DNA of 40,708 nt from Oscillospiraceae bacterium (lineage in GTDB: Bacteria > Bacillota > Clostridia > Oscillospirales > Oscillospiraceae). Of the stretch, positions 22,619 through 30,992 are shown one piece after another. The notes beneath the pieces were generated by a model. That model did no database searches and had not been told where the DNA came from. It saw nothing but the letters and a program-made list of their open reading frames with translations. Every line of letters starts with the position of its first letter. The first letter of the stretch is position 1. A program made the translations under genes and the position numbers. The DNA lies in assembly GCA_902778285.1 (NCBI GenBank), contig CACYXC010000025.1, positions 1 through 40,708 on the forward strand, read 5' to 3'.

Positions 22619-24523
22619 TCAGCCGCCGGGGTAGATGATCACGGCGTCGCCGCCGGGGATATCCACGTTCGCCGCCGTCTGCCCGGAGTAGTATTCGGGC
22701 GGCCAGTCGATGTCCTCGGCGTGCTTGTTGTAGATGCCGTAGGGCTCGTTGATCGTGTTGATCAGATTGCCGCTGGCGTCGTAGACGTGGCGCGTGACCT
22801 GCCCGCCCCAGCCGGTCTGCACGTTGGTGTAGGTGGTGTCGAACACGACATAGGTGGCGTTGGTCAGCTCCACATAGCTGCCGTCCACGTTCGTGCCGTG
22901 GATCTCGATGGTCAGGTCCGTATCGTTGGTCGTGTAGGCGATGATGCGGATCGGATACTCCCGGTTGTTGCGGAACTTGAAGTCCGGCTTGGGCCAGCTG
23001 ACCGTCGCGTCGTAGCCGATGGGCAGATAGTCCACGCGGAAGTAGTGGTTCGTGCGCGAGACCGTCTCGAGGTTGGCAAAGAGCGTCGCGCAGTAGAGCG
23101 TGGAGGACACCTGGCAGATGCCGCCGCCGATCTCCTGCACCACCTCGCCGTCGGCGTAGGCGCCGGCCTCGAGGAAGCCCGCCTCCTTGGTGCGCTGGCC
23201 GATGGTATCGTTATAGGAGAAGGTCTCTCCCGGCATCAGGACCAGCCCGTCGAGCTTGGAGGCGGCGAGTTTGATATTGTTGATGCGGTTCTCGCCGCTG
23301 GAGGCGAAGGTCGTGGTCTGATAGCCGAGCACGTCGCGAAACAGCAGCCCGCGCAGGCTCTCGCCGGTGACGGCGGGCTCCGTGATCGTCAGCGGGATCT
23401 CCACCGTCTCCATGAGCCCGGCACGCTGCCAGGCGTCCTTGGCGCCGGTCACGTCAAAGGTGCAGCCGACCACGTCGTCAATGACCGTGAAGCTGCCGTC
23501 GTCGGCGAAGTAGGCGTCCTGCGGCTCCACGTCCAGCTCGGTGAAGAGCCTGTCGAAGTCCGGCATGGTGGGCATGCCGTCGATCTGTTCGTAGGAGTAG
23601 CTGCGCTGTCCGTCGAGCAGGGCCGCGGACAGGCCGGCCACGACGGCGTCGGTGTTCAGCGACAGCTCGCCCGCGCCCTTGACCGCGCGGATGACGGCGT
23701 TTTCCAGATCCACCTCCGGCTCGCCGCTGCCCGAGACCTTCACGGCAAACATCGCCGCGGCCTTTTCGGTCTCCTCCCGGACATAGTTCTGGTCCAGCGC
23801 CGGGAATTCCAGCGCCACGTCGGTCTTGCCCGTGAGGCTCCCGAAATAGTGCAGCAGGTTCTGATAGGCGTCGGCCGAATGGCCGAAGCGGTAGGCGGCC
23901 GCGGCGGCGGTCTCCGCCGTCAGGGCGACGCCCGCGCTGCGGCGGTCCAGCTCAAAGCGGACGTCCATCGGCAGCGTCACCACCATGGGCTCCGCCGCGT
24001 CGGCGTCCCAGCCGGCGGCGTTGAGCTTCTCCAGCGTCTGCGCCGGCGTCAGCCCTCCCACGTCGATGCCGTTGAGGTAGACATTCGGGAAGTTGGTCGG
24101 GCTCTCGCTCACGTGGATCGCCAGATACACCAGAGCGCCCAGGACGAGCAGCGCCAGCACCAGGATGATGGCAAGCGCCGTTTTCACCGGGCCGGCTTTT
24201 TTCCTTCTTCTGCGGCGGGCGCGGGCGCTCGGCGTACGGCGGGGCTGCCGCGCCTCCGGCTCCTGCGCGCGCCGGGCCGCTTCCCGGCGCTGCTCCGCGG
24301 CAAGGCGGGCGCGCCTCTCGTCCAGACTCTGCTCGGCGGCTCTGTCTGTCCGGCTGCGCGGCGTTTCGGCGCGGCGCGCCGGCGCGGGGCGGCTGCGCTG
24401 CGCATCGGTGCCGCGCGTCGATTCACGGCGGCTGCGGCTGTCCTCCGCGCCCTTTTCGGGCGCCCGGCGCACATGGGCGCCCGCCGCGTGGGCGCCGCCG
24501 CTTCTCTCATTTCTGTTAGCCAC
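22619..24523 (-). CDS. VanW family protein with peptidoglycan-binding-like domain
   Basis: 634 residues from GTG 24523 (AAGGAG site). The first 110 residues are very rich in Arg and Ala and look disordered and cytoplasmic. One membrane helix follows (about 115-137). Outside are a putative peptidoglycan-binding region of the kind paired with VanW (about 140-390, with TLEKLNAAGWDADAAEPM) and the VanW domain (about 410-560: MPGETFSYNDTIGQRTKEAGFLEAGAYADGE, GGGICQVSSTLYCATLFANLE). VanW was first seen in vancomycin-resistance clusters, but here it is a housekeeping-type cell-wall protein of unknown reaction. The 9-base gap to hemW implies one transcript. The long Arg-rich tail is unusual and may touch nucleic acid or acidic lipids. 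Confidence 0.88.
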   Translation of the reverse strand: MANRNERSGGAHAAGAHVRRAPEKGAEDSRSRRESTRGTDAQRSRPAPARRAETPRSRTDRAAEQSLDERRARLAAEQRREAARRAQEPEARQPRRTPSARARRRRRKKAGPVKTALAIILVLALLVLGALVYLAIHVSESPTNFPNVYLNGIDVGGLTPAQTLEKLNAAGWDADAAEPMVVTLPMDVRFELDRRSAGVALTAETAAAAAYRFGHSADAYQNLLHYFGSLTGKTDVALEFPALDQNYVREETEKAAAMFAVKVSGSGEPEVDLENAVIRAVKGAGELSLNTDAVVAGLSAALLDGQRSYSYEQIDGMPTMPDFDRLFTELDVEPQDAYFADDGSFTVIDDVVGCTFDVTGAKDAWQRAGLMETVEIPLTITEPAVTGESLRGLLFRDVLGYQTTTFASSGENRINNIKLAASKLDGLVLMPGETFSYNDTIGQRTKEAGFLEAGAYADGEVVQEIGGGICQVSSTLYCATLFANLETVSRTNHYFRVDYLPIGYDATVSWPKPDFKFRNNREYPIRIIAYTTNDTDLTIEIHGTNVDGSYVELTNATYVVFDTTYTNVQTGWGGQVTRHVYDASGNLINTINEPYGIYNKHAEDIDWPPEYYSGQTAANVDIPGGDAVIIYPGG

Positions 24524-24532
24524 GTTTTCTCC

Positions 24533-25807
24533 TTACTCCGCCTCGCGGGCGCCGGTCTCCTGTGCGTACAGTTCGGCGAAGAGCTCGTCCTCGCCCTTGG
24601 GAAGGATGATCTTCTTTTCCGCCTCCTCGGCCCGGTCCACCCAGGGGGTGTACCCGGTCCGGCCGTTGGCCTGCGCCTCCAGCAGGATGCCGATGAGCGT
24701 GTTGGAGATCAGGAAGCCCGGCACGGTGAAGTGCCAGCGCCCGTCGGTCTCCTCCGCCCAGCCCTTGGCTTCAAAGGCGCGCAGGGTGCGGATGATGGGC
24801 TGCCAGTCGCACTGACAGCGGACACGGTAATCCGCCTCGGAGATGCCGCGGCTGGTACGCATGGCCAGCATGATGTATTCCACGGCCCGCTCGAGCGGAT
24901 CCACCTTTTCGTACTCGTCCACGATGCTGACGTTGCGCGTCACACGGGAGATGTACTGCTTGAGGTCCCGGACGAAGCTGTAGCGAAGGCTGCCCACGCA
25001 GGAGTGCGCCCCGGGGCCGAAGCCCATGTAGTCGTCCAGGTTCCAGTATTTCAGATTGTGCCGGGACTCGAAGCCCGGCGCGCAGAAGTTGGAGATCTCA
25101 TACTGCCGGTAGCCGTAGCGCTGCAGCATCTCGGCGGCGTAGGAGTACATGTCCGCCTGCTCGTCCTCGTCCGGCAGGATGGGAGAGCCCGAATACTCGG
25201 CGTGCATCGGCGTCCCCTTCTCCAGCTTCAATCCGTAGCAGCTGATGTGCTCCGGGTGCAGCTCCACGATCTGCGCCAGCGTCTCGGCCCAGTCGCTTTT
25301 GGTCTGGCTGGGCAGGCCATAGATCAGGTCCAGGCTGATGTTGTCGAAGCCGAGCCTGCGGGCGTCCGCAAAAGCGTCGACAGCCTGACGATAGCTGTGC
25401 CGCCGGCCGATCAGCTTGAGGAGATCGTCGTTCGTCGCCTGCACGCCGATGGACAGGCGGTTGACGCCGTCGCGGCGCAGCTCCTTGAGCATCTCGGAGT
25501 CCATGCTGTCGGGATTGCACTCCACGGTGATCTCCGCGTCCAGGCGGACGTTGCCGTTTCGCTTCAAAAGGTCGAGGATCTCCCCGATGCGCTCGGCCCC
25601 GTAGTAGCTGGGCGTGCCGCCGCCGAAGTAGACGCTGTCCACCTCGTAGTTTTTGATGCCCGGCGCGGACTCGGCGATATGCGCCAGCAGCGCCTTGTGG
25701 TATTCCGGCATCATGTTGTCGCAGCCGGCCAGGGAATAGAAGTCGCAGTAGCCGCACTTGCTGGCGCAGAAGGGGATGTGGATGTAAATTCCGAGTCTTG
25801 GTTTCAT
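24533..25807 (-). CDS. hemW: Radical SAM protein HemW (heme chaperone, formerly coproporphyrinogen oxidase-like)
   Basis: 424 residues from ATG 25807 (AGGAGAATTT site; the upstream extension is rejected). The radical SAM motif is CASKCGYC with cysteines at 14, 18 and 21, followed by YFGGGTPSYYG, TVECNPDS, RLSIGVQATNDDLL and SLDLIYGLPSQT. The C-terminal HemW domain includes EISNFCAPGFESRHNLKYWNLDDYMGFGPGAHS. HemW-type proteins bind heme and a 4Fe-4S cluster; the CxxxCxxC arrangement without a fourth Cys fits HemW rather than HemN. It is first in a likely unit with the VanW-like and metG genes. Confidence 0.92.
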   Translation of the reverse strand: MKPRLGIYIHIPFCASKCGYCDFYSLAGCDNMMPEYHKALLAHIAESAPGIKNYEVDSVYFGGGTPSYYGAERIGEILDLLKRNGNVRLDAEITVECNPDSMDSEMLKELRRDGVNRLSIGVQATNDDLLKLIGRRHSYRQAVDAFADARRLGFDNISLDLIYGLPSQTKSDWAETLAQIVELHPEHISCYGLKLEKGTPMHAEYSGSPILPDEDEQADMYSYAAEMLQRYGYRQYEISNFCAPGFESRHNLKYWNLDDYMGFGPGAHSCVGSLRYSFVRDLKQYISRVTRNVSIVDEYEKVDPLERAVEYIMLAMRTSRGISEADYRVRCQCDWQPIIRTLRAFEAKGWAEETDGRWHFTVPGFLISNTLIGILLEAQANGRTGYTPWVDRAEEAEKKIILPKGEDELFAELYAQETGAREAE

Positions 25808-25869
25808 AAATTCTCCTGAAAGAGTGAATAGTGGATCTCTGCGACATCGCTCTGCGGCTTTATCATTTC

Positions 25870-26014
25870 GTTTTTGGCGGGGCTTTGCCTCGTCAAAAAC
25901 ACCCTGCGCCGAGCGCTGCGAGGCCTTGCGCCGACCAAACGAGGCGCATCCCTCGTGCGCCTCGTGCGATAAGCGCAAGTTTTCCTCGTAACGGTTCAGC
26001 TCTGAACCGTTACG
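25870..26014. repeat. Hairpin-rich spacer between htpG and hemW
   Basis: Three hairpins: an imperfect one at 25870-25900 (GTTTTTG at one base and CAAAAAC at the other, TTT loop), ACGAGGCGCA/TGCGCCTCGT at 25939-25965, and CGTAACGGTTCAG/CTGAACCGTTACG at 25987-26014. The last also serves as the htpG terminator. No gene was found in the spacer 25808-26017. The style matches the other stacked-hairpin spacers, although the sequence differs. Confidence 0.5.
25987..26014 (-). terminator. Terminator of htpG
   Basis: A perfect 13-bp stem with a 2-base loop, 4 bases beyond the htpG stop on the minus strand. There is no long U-run (GAGGAAAAC follows), so it may mainly protect the 3' end. Confidence 0.55.
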
Positions 26015-26017
26015 AAT

Positions 26018-27928
26018 TCAGAACAGCTCCGCCACCTCTTCGGCAAACTGCGTCGGGTCCTCGACGTCCACGCCGGCGGTCATCTCCGCGAGGGCGGCCA
26101 GGATGCGCGAAAGCTTCGCAGCCCTGTCTTTATCGTTCTCGTAGGCGCCGCGCAGGACTTCAAAGCAGCGGTGGTCGGGGTTGAGCTCCAGCACGCGCGT
26201 GGCGCGCAGCTTGCGCATCTCCTCGCTGGGGCTGTGGCGGAAGTAGCGCTCCATCTCCAGCGTCAGGCCGCCCTCGGTGGTCAGGCAGCAGGGCTGGGTC
26301 GTGAGCTTGCGGCTGAGGCGGACCTTCGCCACGCTCTCGCCGACGGACTCCTTGACGAAGTCCAGCAGCTCCTTGTTCTCGATGTCGCGCTCCTCGGCGG
26401 CCTTCTTCTCCTCCTCCGTGTCGAAGCCGAGGTCGTCGGTGACGACGTTGCAGAAGCTCTTGCCGTCCTGCTCGCGCAGGGCGTCCAGCACCATCTCGTC
26501 GAGCGGGCTGTTGAGATAGATGAGCTCGAAGCCGCGGTTGCGCACCTCCTGGCACTGGGGCAGGTTCATGGCGAGCTTCACGGTGCCGGCGGTGGCAAAG
26601 TAGATGAATTTCTGGCTCTCGGGCATGTTCTCCACATACTCCTTGAGCGTGACCATGTGATCCTCGGAGGTATAGAACAGCAGCAGGTCGCGCAGGAAGT
26701 CCTTGTAGCGGCCGTACTCGTCGCACACGCCCACCTTCAGGTCGTTGCCGAAGTTGCGGTAGAACTCCTCGTACTTGGGCCGGTCGTCGCGCATGAGCTT
26801 TTCCAGCTCTCCCTTGATGCGCTTTTCGAGATTCTGGCCGATGATGCGCAGCTGGCGGTCATGCTGCAGGATCTCGCGGGAGATGTTCAGCGACAGGTCC
26901 GGGGAGTCGACCACGCCCTTGACGAAGTCAAAGTAGTCGTGCACCAGCTTGTCGCACTTCTCCATGATCATGACGCCGTTGGAGTAGAGTGTGATGCCGC
27001 CCTTGTTGTCGCCCATGAAGACGTTCTCGTTCTGCTCGCCGGGGACGAAGAGCATGGCCTTGTAGCTGACCTGCCCCTCGGCGCTCACGCGCACCAGCGC
27101 GCAGGGGTCCTTGCGGTCGCGGTTCTTCTCCTTGTACCAGGCGATGCAGTCGTCGTCCGTGACCTCGCTCTTGGAGCGCTGCCAGATGGGGACCATGGAG
27201 TTGAGCGTCTCGTTCTCCGTGACCATGCGGTACTCGTACTTGGGGCTGCCGTCGTCGTTCTTCTCGCCGGTCTCGAAGCGCTCCTGGTGCTCCACGTCCA
27301 TTTTGATGGGCCAGCGCACATAGTCGGAGTACTTGCGCACGAGCGCCTTGAGCTTCCAGACCTCGAGATAGGAGCCGTAGATCTCGTCCTCGGTGTCGGG
27401 CTTGAGGTGCATGACGACGTCGGTGCCGACCGTGTCCTTTTCGATCGGGGTGACGGTATAGCCGTCGGCTCCCCTGCTCTGCCACTGAACGCCCTGCTCC
27501 TCACCGTACTTGCGGGAGAGCACCGTGACCTCGTCGGACACCATGAAGGCGGAGTAGAAGCCCACGCCGAACTGGCCGATGATGGAGAGATCCTCCGCCT
27601 TGTCGCTGTCCATCTCGTCCTTGAACTTGTAGGAGCCGGACTTGGCGATGACGCCGAGGTTGCTCTCGGCCTCCTCAAGGGTCATGCCGATGCCGTTGTC
27701 GCGCACGGTGATGGTGCGCGCCTCCTTGTCCACCAGGATCTCGATCTTGAAATCGTCCCGGTTCAGGCCCACCTTGTCGTCGGTCAGGCTCAGATAGCAG
27801 AGCTTGTCGATGGCGTCGGACGCGTTGGAGAGGATCTCGCGCAGGAAGATCTCCTTGTTGGTGTAGATGGAATTGATCATCAGGTCGAGCAGACGCTTCG
27901 ACTCGGCCTTGAACTGCTTTTTGCCCAT
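26018..27928 (-). CDS. htpG: Molecular chaperone HtpG (Hsp90)
   Basis: 636 residues if begun at ATG 27928 (MGKKQFKAESKRLLDLMINS, the usual Hsp90 start). GGAGG lies 13 bases ahead and an earlier in-frame ATG at 27949 is possible. The N-terminal ATPase shows EILSNASDAIDKL, DNGIGMT and IGQFGVGFYSAF (the GHKL nucleotide site). The middle domain has LNISREILQHDRQLRIIGQNLEKR, which carries the catalytic Arg loop. The C-terminal dimerisation part ends LAEMTAGVDVEDPTQFAEEVAELF. It is an ATP-driven cytosolic chaperone. A sigma-A promoter lies upstream; no CIRCE or CtsR operator was seen. Confidence 0.96.
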   Translation of the reverse strand: MGKKQFKAESKRLLDLMINSIYTNKEIFLREILSNASDAIDKLCYLSLTDDKVGLNRDDFKIEILVDKEARTITVRDNGIGMTLEEAESNLGVIAKSGSYKFKDEMDSDKAEDLSIIGQFGVGFYSAFMVSDEVTVLSRKYGEEQGVQWQSRGADGYTVTPIEKDTVGTDVVMHLKPDTEDEIYGSYLEVWKLKALVRKYSDYVRWPIKMDVEHQERFETGEKNDDGSPKYEYRMVTENETLNSMVPIWQRSKSEVTDDDCIAWYKEKNRDRKDPCALVRVSAEGQVSYKAMLFVPGEQNENVFMGDNKGGITLYSNGVMIMEKCDKLVHDYFDFVKGVVDSPDLSLNISREILQHDRQLRIIGQNLEKRIKGELEKLMRDDRPKYEEFYRNFGNDLKVGVCDEYGRYKDFLRDLLLFYTSEDHMVTLKEYVENMPESQKFIYFATAGTVKLAMNLPQCQEVRNRGFELIYLNSPLDEMVLDALREQDGKSFCNVVTDDLGFDTEEEKKAAEERDIENKELLDFVKESVGESVAKVRLSRKLTTQPCCLTTEGGLTLEMERYFRHSPSEEMRKLRATRVLELNPDHRCFEVLRGAYENDKDRAAKLSRILAALAEMTAGVDVEDPTQFAEEVAELF

Positions 27929-28003
27929 GGTTTGTTTGTATGCCTCCATATTTTTGGGGTCTGCGGCAAATGCCGCCATTGGCCCTATTTTTCATAATGA
28001 ATT

Positions 28004-28031
28004 ATTATAGCACATTTGTAAAGAATTTCAA
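28004..28031 (-). promoter_or_regulatory. Promoter of htpG
   Basis: On the minus strand: TTGAAA (28026-28031), 16-base spacer, TATAAT (28004-28009), about 75 bases before the start codon. Confidence 0.7.
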
Positions 28032-28134
28032 CACAGGCGGACGGGGTTGTGTGGGATTTCTTTTTGTTACGCAAAAGCAAACCGGTACCCTTCAGGTGTG
28101 AGCCGAACCAGTAAAACGGACAATATGCAAAAAG

Positions 28135-28239
28135 ACCTCCTGTGTAGGATAACAAACTACACAGGAGGTAATTCTTATGAGTAGAGACTATCGACGAATA
28201 AATGAAAGCAATTGCTGCTCCTTAACGATGCTCGCCTAG
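28135..28239 (+). other. Hairpin that hides a ribosome binding site, plus a 20-codon frame (possible transposase remnant)
   Basis: A perfect 13-bp hairpin (28135-28147 with 28157-28169) includes AGGAGGT in its 3' arm. ATG 28177 follows 7 bases later and opens a 20-codon frame beginning MSRDYRRINES that stops at 28237. A strong ribosome binding site locked in a hairpin, with a short frame cut off abruptly, is typical of insertion-sequence transposase genes. MSRDYRR is reminiscent of IS30-like transposase starts, but I cannot confirm this. The frame runs into the stop codon of the orphan gene on the other strand, so the remnant probably marks an old insertion point. Confidence 0.4.
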
Positions 28240-29423
28240 CTTGCGAGCTGAACATATACGTTCTCGTTATCAACAAGGATTGCCGGTTCTCCATTGCGTA
28301 GTTCGTCGATTGTCTCTATGAGATCGGTAAACTGTTTCACCTGGCAATTTCGCAAAGAACGAAAAGCCGAAAGGAGATCATCTACCGAGTCAATTTTGTA
28401 TTCTTCCAATTTCTTGCCCGCAGCGATCAGACTCTCATCCAACTGCCCACGTTCGATAACTGGTATTTTCTCAATGACTTTCCCAAGTCCACGTGATACA
28501 ACTGCTGCGCCCTTGATGGCCCCAGATTCCAAGGATGTGGAAGCCATGCTCTCAAGCTTTGTGTAGGCAATCGTGTAGAGCTCTACATATTTAAAGGACT
28601 CGTCCTTTATTTTCTCAGAAATTGATCTCAGGAAGTCTGCGTTGAAGTTTTCAAGTAAAATGATCTCCAAATAAGAGGCAAACGAGTAAAGGTAGATGGC
28701 AAGCCGATAGTTACTGAAGTTCTCAATGAGTTTTTGCATATTTTTCTTTACGTCAATCTTGCTGATAAGGAATTTCTTTTTCTTCAGCCCGCCGCTAAGC
28801 GTTGATCTGTAAAATTCAATATTGTGCTCTGCCTCTTGTTCTATATCCTGAGTTTTATTGTATTGTGTGCTCTTAAAAGTTGAATTGTTCCAATTCAGCC
28901 GATATTTCTTAAAAACATCAAGAAGGAAGCTAAGATCCCCTTTAAGCTTCGATTCCTTGTCTTTTTCAAGGAAACCCAGAATATGTTTCTGTCCCTCTTG
29001 AATAGTGTCAAGCTTTTTTGACATTGCCATGATCCCAGCCGCAATCATTAATGTCGCCGGATTTATAGCCGCGACAGTAGTTGTGACCTCTTTTGCACTA
29101 GGGACCTTTACAAAAGCTGCTTGATCGAACTTTCCGTTTGCGTGTTTCAGACTCCCGACAAATGCGTCAGCAACTTGCTTTGACTTGTACATTAGATCAG
29201 GCATAACCTCTCCCGTTTTTGGATTAATAGCCCGAAACAGCCCTTCCACCGGGATATTTGTTGTTTCTGTGATTGTTCTAAACTGGGGAATAAGTTCGGC
29301 AATAATACCACCAAGGCCGGCCAATTCTGCAAAGGGGATTTTCTGGAAGTCTCCAATATCAACTACATGTTTCTGTACTTCAGTGGGGTCAAGAAAGGCC
29401 TCTGCCAGATTATACTCATCCAT
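28236..29423 (-). CDS. Orphan A/T-rich gene, unknown function (395 residues)
   Basis: The start at ATG 29423 is supported by AGAGGTG and a promoter at 29480-29508. The protein is rich in Lys, Ile, Asn and Phe, unlike the Ala/Arg/Gly-rich neighbours, and the DNA is clearly more A/T-rich, so it was probably acquired. Features: an N-terminal half with a hydrophobic stretch at about 117-133 (AAINPATLMIAAGIMAM) that could enter a membrane; then a charged helical region (MSKKLDTIQEGQKHILGFLEKDKESKLKG is its start); a helical middle with LAIYLYSFASYLEIILLENFNADFLRS; and a C-terminal part ending VDNENVYVQLAS. Overall it looks all-helical. I do not recognise a family. A single gene with its own promoter beside a possible transposase remnant suggests an accessory, perhaps defence or toxin-related, gene; that is speculation. 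Confidence 0.75.
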   Translation of the reverse strand: MDEYNLAEAFLDPTEVQKHVVDIGDFQKIPFAELAGLGGIIAELIPQFRTITETTNIPVEGLFRAINPKTGEVMPDLMYKSKQVADAFVGSLKHANGKFDQAAFVKVPSAKEVTTTVAAINPATLMIAAGIMAMSKKLDTIQEGQKHILGFLEKDKESKLKGDLSFLLDVFKKYRLNWNNSTFKSTQYNKTQDIEQEAEHNIEFYRSTLSGGLKKKKFLISKIDVKKNMQKLIENFSNYRLAIYLYSFASYLEIILLENFNADFLRSISEKIKDESFKYVELYTIAYTKLESMASTSLESGAIKGAAVVSRGLGKVIEKIPVIERGQLDESLIAAGKKLEEYKIDSVDDLLSAFRSLRNCQVKQFTDLIETIDELRNGEPAILVDNENVYVQLAS

Positions 29424-29479
29424 ATAACGACACCTCTTATCCAGTTTGTTATTCGCGTAACATATGATCTGTTTTGATT

Positions 29480-29508
29480 ATTATATCGTAGATTCACTAT
29501 TTCCGCAA
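29480..29508 (-). promoter_or_regulatory. Promoter of the orphan gene
   Basis: On the minus strand: TTGCGG (29503-29508), 17-base spacer, TATAAT (29480-29485), about 57 bases before the ATG. Confidence 0.6.
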
Positions 29509-29626
29509 CGGGAAGCTTTTTCCCATATCATTGATCCCACATCATGAGGCAGCCAGCCAAAACCGCCCACCTCTGGCTTCCGTGACGCTTTCCTACTACT
29601 CCCCTCTTTTAACCTCATTAACTTCG

Positions 29627-29655
29627 TTGACTTGCCCTGAACACACTGCTAAAAT
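29627..29655 (+). promoter_or_regulatory. Promoter of the aconitase X operon
   Basis: TTGACT (29627-29632), 17-base spacer, TAAAAT (29650-29655), 63 bases before the ATG at 29718. Confidence 0.75.
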
Positions 29656-29717
29656 AGAGGCACAGGATAAGGCTGTCAGCCAACCGGAAAATACAACACA
29701 AAAAGGATGTGATCGCG

Positions 29718-30992
29718 ATGCAATTAACCCCCGAACAGCAGGCGCTGCTGGACGGCGGGGAAGGCGAGATCATGGCCAAGATCGTCAAGACCCTGGTCAT
29801 GTACGGCGACGCCTTCGGCGCCGGGTGCATGGTGCCTGTCACAAGCAATTACGGCCACACGGTGATCTCCTTCGGTCTGGAGGTTTTGAAGCCGGTCTAC
29901 GATCTGTACGACCAACTGATCTCCGCCGGGATCCCCGCCGGCCAGAAGTTCACCGCCGACCCCAAGCCCCTGGACCCGAAGGTCCCCTCCACGCTGCTGG
30001 ACGATCTGGTGTTCAGGAAGATCATGTACACGCAGCAGGAGCGCTACGAGGCGCAGCTGCGCAAGCTGGGCATCACCGATGACGACGACTACACCTGCGC
30101 CTGTTATCTGGATCAGGTGGGCAACACGCCGAAGAAGGGCGACGTGCTCTCCTGGGCCGAAAGCTCCGCCGTCGTCTACGCAAACTCCGTCCTCGGCGCC
30201 CGCTGCAACCGCAACTCCGGCATGATCGAGCTGATGGGCTCCATCGCGGGCTTCGTGCCCGAGTTCGGCCTGCTGACCGACGAGGGCCGCAGGGCGACCT
30301 GGGTGGTCGAGGTCAAATGTGAGCACAGACCCGAGGCCCAGCTCCTCGGCTCCGCCATCGGCATGAAGGTCATGGAGGAGGTCCCCTATGTCAAGGGCCT
30401 CGACAGATGGCTGGGCACCGAGCTCGACGACGAGGCGAAGACCTATCTCAAGGACTTCGGCGCTGCCACCGCCTCCAACGGCGCGGTGGGCCTGTACCAC
30501 ATCGACAGGCTCACGCCCGAGGCCGTCGAGCAGGGCGAGAGCCTGATCGCCGAGAACGCGCAGGTCTACGTCATCGACGACGCGGAGCTGCAGCGCGTGA
30601 AAGACAGCTACCCCGTCATCTGGAAAAAGCCCGACGCCAGGCCCCAGCTCTGCTTCGTCGGCTGCCCGCACATGACGCTCAAGCAGCTGCAGGACTGGAC
30701 CGAGGCCGTCGGCGAGGGGCTGAGAAAGCACGGGCGCGACAAGGTGGCCGTCCCCACGGTCTTCACGGCGCCGACGCCCGTCATCCGCGAGTTTGAGCGG
30801 ACGATGGACGCCTACCGCCTCAAAAAGTACGGCGTGGTACTCAGCTACATCTGCCCGCTGATGTACATGAACAACCCCCTCTGCAAGTCCAAGGCGGTCA
30901 TCACCTCGTCCAACAAGCTGCGCACCTACACCAGCGCCAAATATCACACCGAGGCGGAGATCCTCGAGATCATCACGGGAGGTGAGCTGTGA
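29718..30992 (+). CDS. Aconitase X large (catalytic) subunit, DUF521
   Basis: 424 residues from ATG 29718 (AAAAGGATG site). It opens MQLTPEQQALLDGGEGEIMAKIVKTLVMYGDAFGA, the typical AcnX start. Later motifs include VLGARCNRNSGMIELMGSIAGFVPEFG (substrate pocket), a TCACYLDQVG segment, FVGCPHMTLKQLQDW and YICPLMYMNNP, whose cysteines fit the iron-sulfur ligands of the family. The family includes bacterial cis-3-hydroxy-L-proline dehydratase and archaeal mevalonate-5-phosphate dehydratase. The two-subunit form here suggests type IIa. Hydroxyproline dehydration is the more likely reaction in a bacterium, but no proline-pathway gene is adjacent to prove it. The stop overlaps the next start by one base. 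Confidence 0.85.
   Translation: MQLTPEQQALLDGGEGEIMAKIVKTLVMYGDAFGAGCMVPVTSNYGHTVISFGLEVLKPVYDLYDQLISAGIPAGQKFTADPKPLDPKVPSTLLDDLVFRKIMYTQQERYEAQLRKLGITDDDDYTCACYLDQVGNTPKKGDVLSWAESSAVVYANSVLGARCNRNSGMIELMGSIAGFVPEFGLLTDEGRRATWVVEVKCEHRPEAQLLGSAIGMKVMEEVPYVKGLDRWLGTELDDEAKTYLKDFGAATASNGAVGLYHIDRLTPEAVEQGESLIAENAQVYVIDDAELQRVKDSYPVIWKKPDARPQLCFVGCPHMTLKQLQDWTEAVGEGLRKHGRDKVAVPTVFTAPTPVIREFERTMDAYRLKKYGVVLSYICPLMYMNNPLCKSKAVITSSNKLRTYTSAKYHTEAEILEIITGGEL

Noticed and set aside
22619-24523. Vancomycin-resistance gene cluster
   Set aside because: Only a VanW domain is present; vanH, vanA or vanB-like ligase, vanX and a VanRS pair are absent. VanW-like proteins are common in Clostridia.
20334-25819. 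Very long plus-strand open frames (20334-22634 and 22586-25819)
   Set aside because: They lie antisense to metG, the VanW-like gene and hemW, whose motifs are unmistakable. Composition is of the usual antisense-shadow type.
26171-27997. 608-codon plus-strand frame opposite htpG
   Set aside because: HtpG motifs on the minus strand are complete; the opposite frame has only Leu/Val/His/Asp-rich sequence without a domain.
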